This document shows, piece by piece, positions 49,245-61,389 of a stretch of DNA of 64,000 nt. Position numbers and translations under genes: made by a program. Position 1 is the first letter of the stretch. The number at the start of each line of letters is the position of its first letter. Source of the stretch: Atrina japonica (lineage: Eukaryota; Mollusca; Bivalvia; Pterioida; Pinnidae); contig BROG01000230.1 in assembly GCA_030159075.1 (NCBI GenBank), forward strand, positions 248,001-312,000, in the 5' to 3' direction. The notes under the pieces were generated by a model that saw only the letters and a list, made by a program, of their open reading frames with translations, had not been told where the DNA came from and made no database searches.

Positions 49245-50954
49245 TCACGCTGGCGCCCCGCCACCTGTTTCTTCAGAAAATGCTTCGTTATTTTGTGCAG
49301 CTGTTCTATTTTGATTGCTCTTATGAAAGTGAAGTCCTGGAAGAGTCATTCGGAACTGTCGAAATTCTGGTATATATGTTAGAAAAAACAGAACTGTCAG
49401 AAAAGCTATTAACCACTCCGATATCGTCGATACTAAATGTTCTGCGAACCCCTGAAACATTGAAATACATTACGAAGCTTAAACATGCAAATTTGTATAA
49501 TGTGCATTTACATCAAATTTAGCAAATCAAAGCCCTTTGGATGGTCCAAATGTAAGAGAGATGTAACTCGCTATTGATTTATTATTCGCCGCCACGAGGC
49601 GGCGAATATATTTCAAATTAAGTTAGGAAGTAGTATATGGAAGGAGCTGTTAGTTTCTTTGAACGCAGAAGTAATGACGTAGTAATTTTATTTGAGGCAA
49701 AAACGCTATTAAATTTCAGATATGAAAGTGATGTTGGTTTGTTTCATAAATAATCAGCATCTAAATTTTTTTAATGCAATTAAGGTATAATACCGCGATT
49801 CGTATTTTTGAAATAACGATAAGTGGGAGACATTAGTCGAAATGATGGGAGCAATCATTACGTGATTGCTTTTGATTTTGATAAGAGCATGATATCCTAT
49901 TATATAAGTTTAGTGGACGACGGAAATGTGGAACAAAATGTTTTTTATCATTTAAAATGATTTCGTTTGTGCAAAACGGAATAAATATAACACCGAAAAC
50001 GAAATGTATCGTATGAAATATTGATGATTGGGAGAACAACAAAGTGAAAACGGGTCGGACGATTTACTTATACCGAAGCACACCATTTTTACTTTTATTT
50101 CGACATAAAAACTGTAGTACATGTAGTGCATGTTAAAGTCTACATATAATAAAATGTTACTTTTAACACGAGTTTTGTGTAATAATGGATAAAGTCAGAA
50201 TTATCATGTTAAACAAGATCGAACCACTCTAGCCGGCTAGGCCAACAATGAACGAAACAGACTGGAATATGGACTTGTTTTAAAAAAAAAATTCTGAATT
50301 ATTCCATAAATGTTTTTCTAAATTACGTTTTATATTCTTGATATATACTAATATTTAATACATTTTCTTAAAAAAAAAAAATTCCAAGTTCTTCACCATT
50401 GTTGACAACCATTATGCAGAACAGTGAAAATTACTGCAACTGTCATTTTGTAAACTTTTACATATATAGACATTGCTACATCGCTGATGTCAATTGCTAT
50501 ATAAACACTACTAAAATGAATGATTACACTGGATGAATTTGACCAGGAACATGATGACCACTCCATTTCTCACTACTGTCTGTGAACTTGGTGTTAGTTG
50601 ACGAGAAATCGCCGTTAAATTAGTTCTGTTGACTCTATTTTCACAAAAATGTTATCAGGTGGGACTTTTTGTCGTAATAGATATTAAGTAACTGAAAGCT
50701 TGCATTCATTTATTCCCAAACTCCCTTTGAAATACCTTTGGCGGCGAATTGATGCTTTGCATCAATTTTTTCTTGTATTTTATTGTAACGAGTTTATAAT
50801 CATAACTTCAAAGGCAGAAAACAGATTACAGTCCGCGTCTTTGAAATTAGATAGAACTGAATGATTAAAGTAGAATTGTATTGTAGAAAAATTAGACATC
50901 ATCTACTCATCCAGAGTTCAACAGGTCCCTGAGTAAGTTATGACGACATAATCT

Positions 50955-50987
<33 letters not shown>

Positions 50988-53900
50988 TTACTGGGTCTGA
51001 TGACGTCCACTTCCGGTAATCGAAGCTTTTTGGAACTTGATTTTTTGCAGTTATTGACGCTATTCCGACTTTCATTTGTCAAGGTTTTAATCATTATAAT
51101 GTAGAAACAAACTTATGAAATGATGTATATTTAAACAAATAAATCATGAATGTACCAATACATAAACTGACCACTGAATGAGACATTCAATATTAAATAA
51201 AAAATCACGAAAAGTCTCCAGATAAAAAGATATAACTGGGACAAGAAAATGAGGGCGTACATGTCTAGGTTTTCAAAAGTTGGGGAGTATATTTGATTTA
51301 AAAAGTAATTGTAAACCGAGTCAAATAATCCAAATGTATATTAAAAGTCATAATTATCATATTACGGGCCAAAGTAGAATGTTTTGTACACAAGACCATG
51401 TATCACAACACGTAGGGTCATCAATAATCTGAATATATAAAGGATACGAGTTACTAGAAGACCCAAATCAAATAAGGAAACCATGAGACGTATGTAGCGC
51501 ATGCGTGACGTTATCCCGTGTAGATCCGGCATAATGAATGACATACCAGTCTGTATAAAAATATAAAATCCACCGATAGCAAAAGCCATTGTTGCTCCTA
51601 TAAAATGTACTGCTATAACATTTGTCTCCTGCAAAATATGACAAATTCAGGTAAGATCTACATGTAATTAAAGGGACATCACCTGTGTTTTTTTTTCCCA
51701 AAAGTATCTCTATGTTTTTTACTACTTATGTTAATACACAATGACAATAAACAGGCATACGAATTTGAGATTTTTTATATTGACAAAAGAAATAATGTAT
51801 ATACATAATATAAGTATTGTTAAAACAAAATATGTTTAGTTGCTATATCACTCCATACTTATCCGTGAACACAATCTGGCGACGGAATATTAGAACAGTA
51901 GTATTTTGATATCTTTATAATGTGTATTTGGCTTATTATACTATATCTATATTGCTTCAAACCAAAATCAGTTCGCAAAACGGACCAAAATTGATGAAGT
52001 CAATACTTCCAAATTAATGAGACCCCAAATGCGTTTAGATTAGCAATAATTGATGAACTTACTTGAAAATTACCAACAAGACTGACACCTAGTGCCATTA
52101 TTAATCCTAAAACAAATGTTGTTGTGTTCAAAATTTTTATCTTCTGTATAGGGTCAGGAGAATAGTGTTCTTGGATTTGGCGATATCGTATGTACACTGT
52201 TATTGAACCTGTTGAGATGAAATATATAACATCTTATTGTAAATCATTATATCATGTTACCTTTGTTTGATTTTCTAAGGGCTTTAATGGTATAAAAAAT
52301 TGAGAACATTTACCTAAAAGTGGGGATATGAAAATTATAATTGTAGGAAAGTTATATATATATATATATATACTTAGGAAAGCATAAAGTTAGATTCCCT
52401 GTCTATCAACCTAGATATCTTTTAACACGGTAATGTTGTTTTTGTTGTTTTGAGTGCATGCGCAAAGTTTTGTCTTTAAAGGTCAAGGTATACACACTGA
52501 CTTTTAGGTCAGCCTAAATCTGTCTCATTTCAGACACTGCAGATAGAAGATATGACAGGCTGAGTTTATACACCTCCACAGCAAACATAAACACATTATG
52601 TTAATCGTATGCCTCTCCTTATGTGTTATGTAGATATAAAATGTCGTATTAGCTGCTAAACGTTCTACAATTAACTATTAACACAAGAACGCCAACTGGC
52701 GAGCTACAGATAGTTATGCAGTTGAATATTACAGTGTCAGTGTAACCAAGAAAAATTATTTAAGTTGAATACACGCCCTGCATAACATAAAACAATTTGG
52801 AACCTGATATTTAATATCATGACAATGAAAGGATTTTCTAGTAAATTAGATAAATGTTATATTATACTGACCTATAACTGCTCCTATATTAAGTAACTGA
52901 GCAAATACGCAACTCTCAGGTGGACGTGTACCAGTGTCGCTGCAAAAATATAATTGAAATAAATAGTTCTTCTTTTATATATCCATGATTCATTCTATCT
53001 ATCTATCTATCTATCTGTCTGTTTGTCTGCCCACTTGTCTGTCCCTATGTCTGCCTGTCTGTCTGTATATCTATCGTCCCGTCAATCAAGCCAATATCTT
53101 GGTACTATGGATGAAACAAATAACTGCGTGTTTTCTACAAGTGAAGGTTCATAGCGTCGAACAGAATCAAAGCGCTGAAAGTACTGATACGAGTTGATGG
53201 TAATCTTTAAGTCGTAAGGAGGATAATCAGAGACATTTAACTGTTTGTGTCTGGTATAATTCCCTCAATACTGAAAAATATACATTTTGTAGGCTACATA
53301 TGCTTGAAAGATATTACAGGTTGATTTAAATAAAGGATACCAGCCTTTTTTCTGAGGCAATGCAGCACAATATTCCCATAGTTATAAGCAAACACCTGCG
53401 TGCATCACGCAATTTTATTTCAAAATAAGTACAATCATGACCAGGAAACTATCACAATTTTTTTCACTGATGTATTTATTGTACTGTTATAACAAACAAC
53501 ATAGATCAACGATTTGAGAGCCGGCCTGGCTCAGTCGGTAGCGCGCTCGACTCTTGATCGTGAGGTCGGGAGTTCGAGTCCAGCCAGCGACAGGTTGGTT
53601 TCCTGTCCTGCGGATGACACAGTCAAAACTGAGGTTCCGTGTCACAGTAGGTGTCGGCACGTTAAAGAAACCTCACTGCTCAATGGCCGGAAGTGCCGAG
53701 CAATGGCCAAAATTTGAAGCCCTTCACCGGCATTTGGTGACGTCTCCATATGAGTGAAATATTCTTGAGTGGGACGTTAAACAACAACAAACAAACAAAC
53801 AATCAATGATATGATTATATAATAAAGCCTTAAATGCTTAAATGTATACATCACTGAATAGATATTCAATTTTCTATGCGACAGGGCAGTCTTACACTGT

Positions 53901-56900
53901 ACTTCCCCTAGTAGCACTTAAATTTCTAGGTCAATATGTGTACATGTAAAACACTTCAAATGAGTTTGTCATCAGTTAAGACTTCTAATGTCCAATTTCA
54001 CAGCTATATGCCAATACACAGTAAGGGAATGGCACGCAACTCGACCAAAAACTCATTTATGCGCAAGATTTGTAAATAGTCCGGTCAATCAGTTTTAACG
54101 TCAATTTTGCCACAATTGTATAATGTTAAGTAATGATTGAAAAGTAACATTTAAAAGTAAAATTTAAAATATCTTAAAACTCATTAAAGACGCCGGACTG
54201 ACTCTTTATAGCATATATTTCGACAAATCTTCAATAGCTATGTTGTTCAGCGAAATGATCAAATATTTACGAATAAAAGTGTGATTTGGAAAGTTCTGTC
54301 TTGAAGTTGAGTTTATGTTGCTGAACTTCACTTATAATATGTATAATTCCCCGTCAATATAATGTGTTATCAACCCCATACTACAAAATGCGCATTGACT
54401 TGGTCCCAAGAAATACACTTACGACAACATTACTGAGTTGATTGAACATGAACTCGTAAAAATCAAACTTATTTCCGCAATGCACGTCCATAGATAATGA
54501 TCTAACTCTGTCTTTGCATACGACTAAATGCATTAAATGGTAAAATGGGAGTTTCCACCAGATCATTCACAAAGCAAGAAAAAAAATACATTGTAGTACG
54601 AAGGGCAAGGGGTTGGAAAAGCAACCCGAAATCATCAAACAACTGCTTACCCTTTTGCAGAAGTGCAAACCAAATTGTAACTGTTAATAAGTTTTTCAAC
54701 TCAAGGTCTAGCAGTAAATAAGGAGCTTCTATCATAAGCCGCACGTAGTAATAAATATAGAAATTGTAAAGTGAAAAGGTCAATGACTCTCGAAAAAAAG
54801 TCGACACAATTGAGCTAATCATCTCACCACACAGAACATGTACCCTAGGGTATACATAAACCTAGTACCAGGTATTTCGATACCAGCTGTTCATCTTCTA
54901 CTAAAGTAATATTTGGCACTGTTAACATCATTTAAATTCAGATTTTTTCTAAAGCTAAGATAGTCATTTTTCACAGTGGTTACTCTTAGACGGATTTCGG
55001 CTATACCTTTAGAGATATTATTTGGCCTTGTATAATACCACTTTCTCTTTAGAAAATACACATAACTTTTAAATTGGAGCTCAACTGATGAAGTCTAATT
55101 GACAGAAACGATATCGTCTTGAGCATTATAACTTTGGTAGTATGTTTATAATATTTTAATGCTCTTTTAATGATGACCAAAGAACTAAATAGGAATTCTG
55201 AGTGAAAAGGGACATAACTCTTGACAGAAGTATGAATTTCAAATATAAGCGACTTCGTCTCACTATTGTAAACCAGGCAGATGGACAGACAGACGGACAG
55301 ACAGACGGAACATTCAAGATTGTTTCACGTTAATTTCAGCAAAAACAAAATTCAGGATAAAAACCAAACACCAGAACCAATTATATTTTAAACTATAGCA
55401 CTATCTTATAAATTAAATATACAATAATTTGATTAATCTTAATATGTGATTTTGATATACATGTGTATGTTTAAACTATTAAATGCTGACACCTCTATCA
55501 AATTTAAGATATTTCAATTTACCTGATATAGGGAAATCCAGGTTCTACATGGTCGTTCGCTACAGCAATTATATACCTGTATTCAAAAGAAAATACATTT
55601 GTAAATTTCTAAAAAAATATCAAAAGAGAATTGAAGTATACCAATGCCTCCAATATTTCGATTTTCGGATTGCAGTTAGATACTTCTGATATAGATAATG
55701 GTACAAACATGAAAAAAAAGTCTGGAATGTAAGTGTTCATTTTACCTTTCTCAACCACATAAAAGGGATCAAATTATATCATACTGCAGAAGACGAGAAA
55801 ACGGTTAGATTATAACTTTGTTATGTTTATAATATTTAAAATCACTAGGTCGTTGCCACTGTTGGTTAGACCGGTTGAGTCTCTGGGGTATACATAAACC
55901 TAGTACCTGGTATTTCGGTACCAACTGATAATCTTACAGCTATAGTAATATTTCGCACTGAAATCACCTAAATTCTAAATTCTTCAAAAACTAAGATAGT
56001 CCTCTTTTTACAGTGGTTACTCTTAGACGGATTTAACTTTGCATTAAAATTTACTATCGCATGATATCATTTTATCTATAGAAAAGAATACCTGTTTTAC
56101 ATTGGAGCTCAACTGATGAAGTCTAATTGACAGAAACGATCGTCTTGGACATTATGACTTTGGTATTATGTTTATAATATTTAGATAAATTACTACGCTG
56201 ATATTAAACGTATAAACGTATTGGGACAATACTCGACAACTTTTCGATTTTACTTGGGACGAAGTAAATTATTTTCTTTTTAAAAACATGCCTAGAGAGA
56301 AGTGAAGTATACCGACGATTAAATATTTAAATTTTGTGCGAAAAAGAATTTTAATGTATCTCATGGAAACTAATCAAAAAAGAAAATACGCTGGCAAATT
56401 TATATACTGATAACAAAATTTTGTATTGTTTTGAATAGTTACTAAACATGAGATTTAAAATGTAAACAAGACACTGCCAATAAAATAAAACGGTTAGTAG
56501 GTTTTGGATACAGAAAATTATATAAGACAAAAGAAAATCTTCAGAATCTTTATGGACTATTAAACTACTACTATGGACCTGTTCTATTTTAAATTCTAAA
56601 TGTTTAACAATTGCTACAAATTTGGTGAATTATTCAGTACGTGTGGTAAGTTATGATCAGACTAAAATCATCATTTTACTTGGTTATGACTGGAGCTACT
56701 AATGAAAAGCCAGGATATGATAAGGAAGTGTAATAACTAAAAAGTTATAATTTATACCCTTAACGTTATTAAGTTAGTTTCTATTAAACAAACTAGATGT
56801 TATCGTTAACAATACCATGTTGGGCGGTTGAGGTGAACGGAAGTGAACACTGTAGTTGGCTTTTTTGTTATATTTATGTGTACATAGTTACTGTGTAGAT

Positions 56901-58929
56901 GTAATGCGTCTCTATTTGTTTATCGGACTCTTTGATATTAAGTATTAATTAATGACCAAAGAATAGACTAAATGATATTAAGAGTCAGCTGGAATACACC
57001 TTTAATATGTTTGCTTTATCCTGGCATGTTCACGGCGTTGTAAGTCCAACACGCCTAGATACAGCACATTTATACATCCTTGTATTTGTTGACACAGCCA
57101 CTTTAAAAAATCAAGTCAAGATATCCTTAAGTAATGATCTGTTGACGAAAATATCTTGTTTTTTAATTCAGTTTATGGAATCACGCTATAGAGTAAGACG
57201 TAAAGAAAACCGCAGATAAACGCTTTAATGTAAGACGTAAGGAAGTCCACAGATAAACGCTATAGTGTAAAACGTAAGGAAGTCCACAGATAAACGCTGT
57301 AGTGTAAAACGTAAGGACGTCCACAGATAAACGCTATAGTGTAAAACGTAAGGAAGTCCACAGATAAACGCTATAGTGTAAATCATAAGGAAGACCACAG
57401 ATAAAAGCTGTAGTGTAAGACGTAAGGAAGTCAACAGATAAACGCTATAGTGTAAGACGTAACGACGTCCACAGATAAACGCTATAGTGTAAAACATAAG
57501 GAAGTCAACAGATAAACGCTATAGTGTAAGACGTAGGGAAGTCCACAGATAAACGCTATAGTGTAATACTAAGGAAGTCCCAAAGATAAGCACCGTCAAA
57601 CGACAAACGCTATGAATCGTAAAACGTTAAGACGTCGACTGATAAACACTGCAGCTTTAAACGTAAGGAAGTCCAGTTTTTAATGTTCAGATATTGTGAA
57701 CTATGAACAAACATAGACCTATGAAAAAATCCAGATTTTGGATGAAGAAGTAGTATCCCCTGCTGAATGCAATCATGACTGATGTGGTTCAAATCCTATT
57801 GCAAAAAAAGAAAAACTTTGTGAAATCGTCGATTCCGATATATTCCAATGAGATCTGTCGTAAGCGAATGTTGATTAGTGGCACCTGTTCCTCCACCTGA
57901 TTTTCCATGCTTGTCAAATATTCAAAATATTTGTATATTTTTCTTCTTTATTTCATTCCGATTAACACTATAGTAACTGTACATTTCATCACTGGGATCA
58001 CAATTTGTATATATTATCTCATCCATGACACCTGATCCCACCTCTTGGTTTCCAGAGGTCCGTATTAGTTCATTTTTACCCGATTTGTATCTATATCCTG
58101 GACATTCTAAACAATTAATATACTTTTGTATCTCGGATTTTTTCTATTCAACAATAACTATTTTCAAGCACGTAACTAACCTTTCGGGTATCAAAACAAC
58201 TGTGTTGCTGTCTTTAGATAAATGATACCTAATCTAATATATATCGCTAAAGCTATTCCGTCAGGTTCAGTTGGGTACAGAAAGAGAGCTTAGTATGACA
58301 GAAATGATAGCTTAAGTAAATATCACTTATATTCTACACTGTATTACCAACATAATATGTATATACTGACAGATTAACAATAGGTATGCATACGTTCCTA
58401 TCAATATTTTCTGAAAAAGATGACCGTGCGTTGCTATTCGTTAGATAACTATAAGTGATTTTCATTCGTTATTTTTATCGATTTAAATTTTCTATATAAG
58501 CAAACTAGGACAGTTTTTTTTAATATGTCAAGCAAAATCAAAGCAGAATGATTTACTGTTGAAGCATCATTTGATATCGTTATATTTCGTCGAAAATTAA
58601 GTAAAAAGCTAATAATCCAAATCGTTGGAGATGTCTTTATCTGTTAAATTTAAATTAGAGTATCTTCCACTGCTATAAAGGGTACAACACTATATAAAAT
58701 TTTATGTGCTATCAAACTAGTATTATTAAATTTTAAATCAGACCAATGACCGATTGGATATATATATATATATGTATAACTTAACAGGATACACATTGAA
58801 TGACACCAAAACATTTACAGAGTTATCCTCAATCTTCCAATATAAGGGGCACACTTACGTCGTAATAAATGACAGTGGGACGTAAATCGCTAAAATAACA
58901 GGGTACAAATATAACCGATTTCCCAGCAT
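49245..58929 (-). CDS. DRAM2: DRAM2-like membrane protein, gene 3
   Basis: Seven coding exons on the minus strand: 58929-58859, 55576-55523, 52939-52872, 52208-52063, 51628-51448, 51068-50992, 49451-49245; 267 aa, the usual length of DRAM2. It is the most canonical of the three: FPYISDTGTRPPESCVFAQ (near 38-56) and GNFQETNVIAVHFIGA (near 110-125) match the conserved blocks, RKWTSSDPG (near 192-200) matches the W-N-P-x-D-x-G turn, and ISEWLIAFLTVLFFLTYIP forms the last helix. About six membrane segments: residues 5-24, 51-69, 91-111, 119-139, 158-177 and 206-229. The tail (residues 231-267) is hydrophilic. Unlike genes 1 and 2, the last helix and tail share one exon. The role in lysosome/autophagy is inferred from the family. 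The symbol reflects similarity, not a tested orthology. Exon 6 could instead start at 51035 (44 bp, in frame). Confidence 0.9.
49584..50749. mobile_element. Possible 1.2-kb element bounded by ATTCGCCGCC inverted ends
   Basis: The left end is a perfect hairpin, ATTCGCCGCC-ACGA-GGCGGCGAAT (49584-49607). The right end has TGGCGGCGAAT (50739-50749), followed by the hairpin TTGATGCTTTGCATCAA. No transposase is visible, so it would be non-autonomous. It lies within intron 6 of gene 3. Confidence 0.45.
50992..51068 (-). CDS. Gene 3 exon 6
   Basis: After AAATGAAAG the exon completes a split Leu codon and encodes GIASITAKNQVPKSFDYRKW then TSSDP, ending CCA|GTAAGT. ASITAKN...KW aligns without gaps with the corresponding loop of vertebrate DRAM2. 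A second acceptor at 51035 (AAATCAAG) resembles the exon 6 acceptor of gene 1 and would drop 11 residues in frame. Confidence 0.72.
52995..53072. repeat. TCTA/TCTG tetranucleotide microsatellite
   Basis: Short run of TCTATCTATCTGTCTG just upstream of gene 3 exon 3. Confidence 0.9.
53520..53805 (+). mobile_element. tRNA-derived SINE, family 2 (best copy)
   Basis: Head GCCGGCCTGGCTCAGTCGGT with A box, GGGAGTTCGAGTCCAGCC with B box, body with AACTGAGGTTCCGTGTCACA and GGTGTCGGCACGTTAAAGAA, end GGGACGTTAAACAACAAC and an (AAAC)n tail. ATCAACGATTTGA before and ATCAATGATATGA after may be a target duplication with two mismatches. It lies in gene 3 intron 2. Confidence 0.88.
54835..55165 (+). mobile_element. 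Hammerhead-bearing repeat, copy b element
   Basis: About 330 bp. It begins near CTAGGGTATACATAAACCTA and contains CAGTGGTTACTCTTAGACGG, then the hammerhead, and ends ACTTTGGTAGTATGTTTATA-ATATTTT. A second copy in the same order is at 55858-56185. No coding capacity is seen. Confidence 0.7.
55079..55124 (+). ncRNA. Hammerhead-ribozyme-like motif, copy b
   Basis: Stem I GCTCAA/TTGAGC is perfect. The core CTGATGA (55085-55091) and GAAAC are intact. Stem III is longer than in copy a by two bases, ACGATATCGT, and remains palindromic. Predicted cleavage is after GTC at 55118. The stem II closing pair is A-A. Confidence 0.68.
55858..56185 (+). mobile_element. Hammerhead-bearing repeat, copy c element
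   Basis: Same order as copy b: GGGGTATACATAAACCTAGT, CAGTGGTTACTCTTAGACGG, hammerhead, then ACTTTGGTATTATGTTTATA. The two copies differ enough to be separate old insertions, not a recent duplication. Confidence 0.7.
56107..56150 (+). ncRNA. Hammerhead-like motif, copy c
   Basis: CTGATGA (56113-56119), AGTCTAATTGACA, GAAAC, GATC and GTC are intact. The stem I 3' strand is TTGGAC instead of TTGAGC, leaving one mismatch and one wobble pair, so cleavage may be weak. Confidence 0.6.
57215..57600. repeat. 37-bp minisatellite in gene 3 intron 1
   Basis: About ten copies of GTCCACAGATAAACGCTATA plus GTGTAAAACGTAAGGAA. Confidence 0.92.
58020..58130 (+). repeat. Copy of the dispersed repeat family
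   Basis: CCATGACACCTGATCCCACC, TCTTGGTTTCCAGAGGTCCG and CCCGATTTGTATCTATATCC match the minus-strand copy at 63800-63960 closely. It lies in gene 3 intron 1. Confidence 0.65.
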
Positions 58930-59189
58930 GCTGTAGTCCCCGTCCTTCCGCCACCAGTATGATTTACATATACTGTAAAATAAAGAATTGAAAAGAGAGA
59001 CTTCGATTTAGATCAAAGTAACATAATTAAATTCATATAAGTGACCTATTTGTATAATGTGTTTTCCGGGATAACTGGCATAACCCTCAAATATGTAATG
59101 GTTGAGATTTATAAATTTTGAGTTATAGTGTAGTCATTTAAAGTTTGCAAAATGAGGTACTTCACGAATGCATTGTTTCACACGTTTAA

Positions 59190-59310
59190 CAGGTGATGTA
59201 TACTCCTCCATGGTACCTGTTTTCCACTGCTGTATTCCAAGAGGCCAGTGTTTGTCCAATATTCACCAGATTTGTATATTGTATTCTGGGCACCCTTATA
59301 ATTTGGTATT
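59190..59310 (+). repeat. Copy of the dispersed repeat family
   Basis: ACTCCTCCATGGTACCTGTT and TTCACCAGATTTGTATATTG match the other copies. Confidence 0.6.
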
Positions 59311-59645
59311 TTTATAAGTCATTATATTGGGTTTACAATAGCTGAAATGTCCTAAATTAATTATTTCACGAGAATAAACAAAAACAATACAAGATCGAAT
59401 AATACTGGGCACGTCCATGTACCCTTGTAAATTTAGAATTAAAAATATTGTAAAAAGATAAAAAAAAATATTGAAACATTCGACTAGACCGAAAACTGAG
59501 ATAAGAACTCATGAATCACTAAATCAATATCATGTAATAATTAGGTTTACCTATCCCATATCTTTAACTGTTGTTTTTCATAGATATCATATATATCTTC
59601 TACGTATGTAAGATAGATAGACAGAATCAAGTTTACTACCGTATC

Positions 59646-59852
59646 ACCTGTCCTTCGGACTGAGACAGTAAAAACCGAGGTCCCGTGTCACAGTGAGTGT
59701 CTGCACGTTAAAGAACCCTCACTGCTCAATGGCCATAGGTGTCGAGCATAGGCCAAAATTTGAAGCCCTTCACCGGCATTGGTGACGTCTCCATATGAGT
59801 GAAAGATTCTTGAGTGGGACGTTAAACAACAATAAACAAACAAACAAACTAA
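59646..59852 (+). mobile_element. 5'-truncated SINE, family 2
   Basis: Body and tail only: AAAACCGAGGTCCCGTGTCA through GGGACGTTAAACAACAAT and an (AAAC)n tail. The tRNA head is missing, as expected from incomplete reverse transcription. Confidence 0.8.
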
Positions 59853-60767
59853 ATCCACCTCTTTCACGCACAATACCGATAAGTTCTGAACTTCCCTCGT
59901 CATGATAACTCTAAAGCACTTAACAATTAAAAAATCATGAAATTTGATCAATACATACTGAATATGCATGTACCTGACGACTAGTTAAAATGGAGGATCG
60001 CACGTGAGAATTGACAAAATGAGGGGGGTATCAATAAAATCGCTGTCGTCTTGGATTTATAGTGTTTGTATGCGTGCGTATCTGTGTATATGTACAGTGA
60101 CCTATCACTTGAATTCATGATTATTTTCTTCTTAGACGATGAAAGCCTTTTTGACATATGGTCGCGTATGAAATGGCACGACATTTTGTTTTCTGGCATA
60201 TATTTTGGCTTCTCTTCCTAATCTACTGATTTTGAAAGCAAAGCAAGATAGTTATGTTGTCATTTTAAACATAGATCACACGAACAAATTCTATAAATAG
60301 ATATTGACAGGTACCATGAACTGAATAACCACATTTCTTTTATTACTGTTAATTGTGACTCTTAAATTATTCAATTTTACAACATTTTTGAAGCAATGGA
60401 AAAATCACCGAAATTGTAGATATTGATAGTATGTATACATATATGAGAAAGGAAAAATACACACATAACTAGGTACTCACCCGTCCTAGATCTCTCAAAT
60501 GTGAACCAATGTGGGATTAAGCTGTTATCAAAGTTTTGTTTGCATTTCATGAGATCCATGATAACAATTCAACAATATGATATATCAAGAGTTATCGTTC
60601 CTTGTACCTTGTATACAGCACTGATACACACGTACGTGTCCGTCTTTATAACCGTGTTGATTTACTACTCTTTGGTTATCCGGAACATCCGGAGGAAGGG
60701 TTAGGTTCTGAAAACCCCAGAATACACCAACCGATTTATAGTTTAAATACAGATATTTACAATTCAT

Positions 60768-60830
60768 TTCAATCGATCGTCTGGAGCATTATATAACTAC
60801 TTTGGTATTATGTTTCTAATATTTAATCAG
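60768..60830 (+). repeat. 3' remnant of a hammerhead-bearing repeat
   Basis: CGATCGTCTGGAGCATTATA and CTTTGGTATTATGTTTCTAA match the part from stem III onward. The CTGATGA half is absent. Confidence 0.55.
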
Positions 60831-61346
60831 GAAATTATTATATATATATGAACTGCCAGATCCTGTCTAGTTTTATTGGTCAATTTGGGTAAAAAGTATA
60901 TTTTTTTCTAGTCTCGAAGTGAATTAGCCTTACAATGTTTTGTGAACCTGTATTCAATTGGTGGTTAACATCTCGATTCCCTTATATATATATAGGCGTT
61001 TGGTTATATAACGGGACTTGTAATTCATCTTCATTTTTTCTTCCGCACGTCTTTCAATCTATTTTGCAACGGCATAGTAAAATGAGTAAACCAAAAAATT
61101 CATTTTCATACCCGAGACTTTTCCATTAAGCAGTTATTGTTCGTAATTTAAAACGTTTGACCCCCAAATATACTAAAAAGAAAATATGAATCATTAAATG
61201 TATTTTATTCGATATATATGACATTAACGTCGGAAAATATTGTAAATAAAATGACACAGTTACAGTTTTGCAAAGAAATGAATGCAACAGCAAACACAAA
61301 AAACAATAACAACAGCAACAACAACATCAATAAAAACAAACGCCGC

Positions 61347-61389
61347 TCTCAAGACTATCGTGTCTGTCATTAAGATTTCATCAGTTTAG
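61347..61389 (-). ncRNA. Hammerhead-like motif, copy e (decayed)
   Basis: In the minus sense: CTAAA, CTGATGA, AATCTTAATGACA, GACAC, GATA, GTC, TTGAGAG. GAAAC has become GACAC and stem I is poorly paired, so it should be inactive. Confidence 0.5.
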
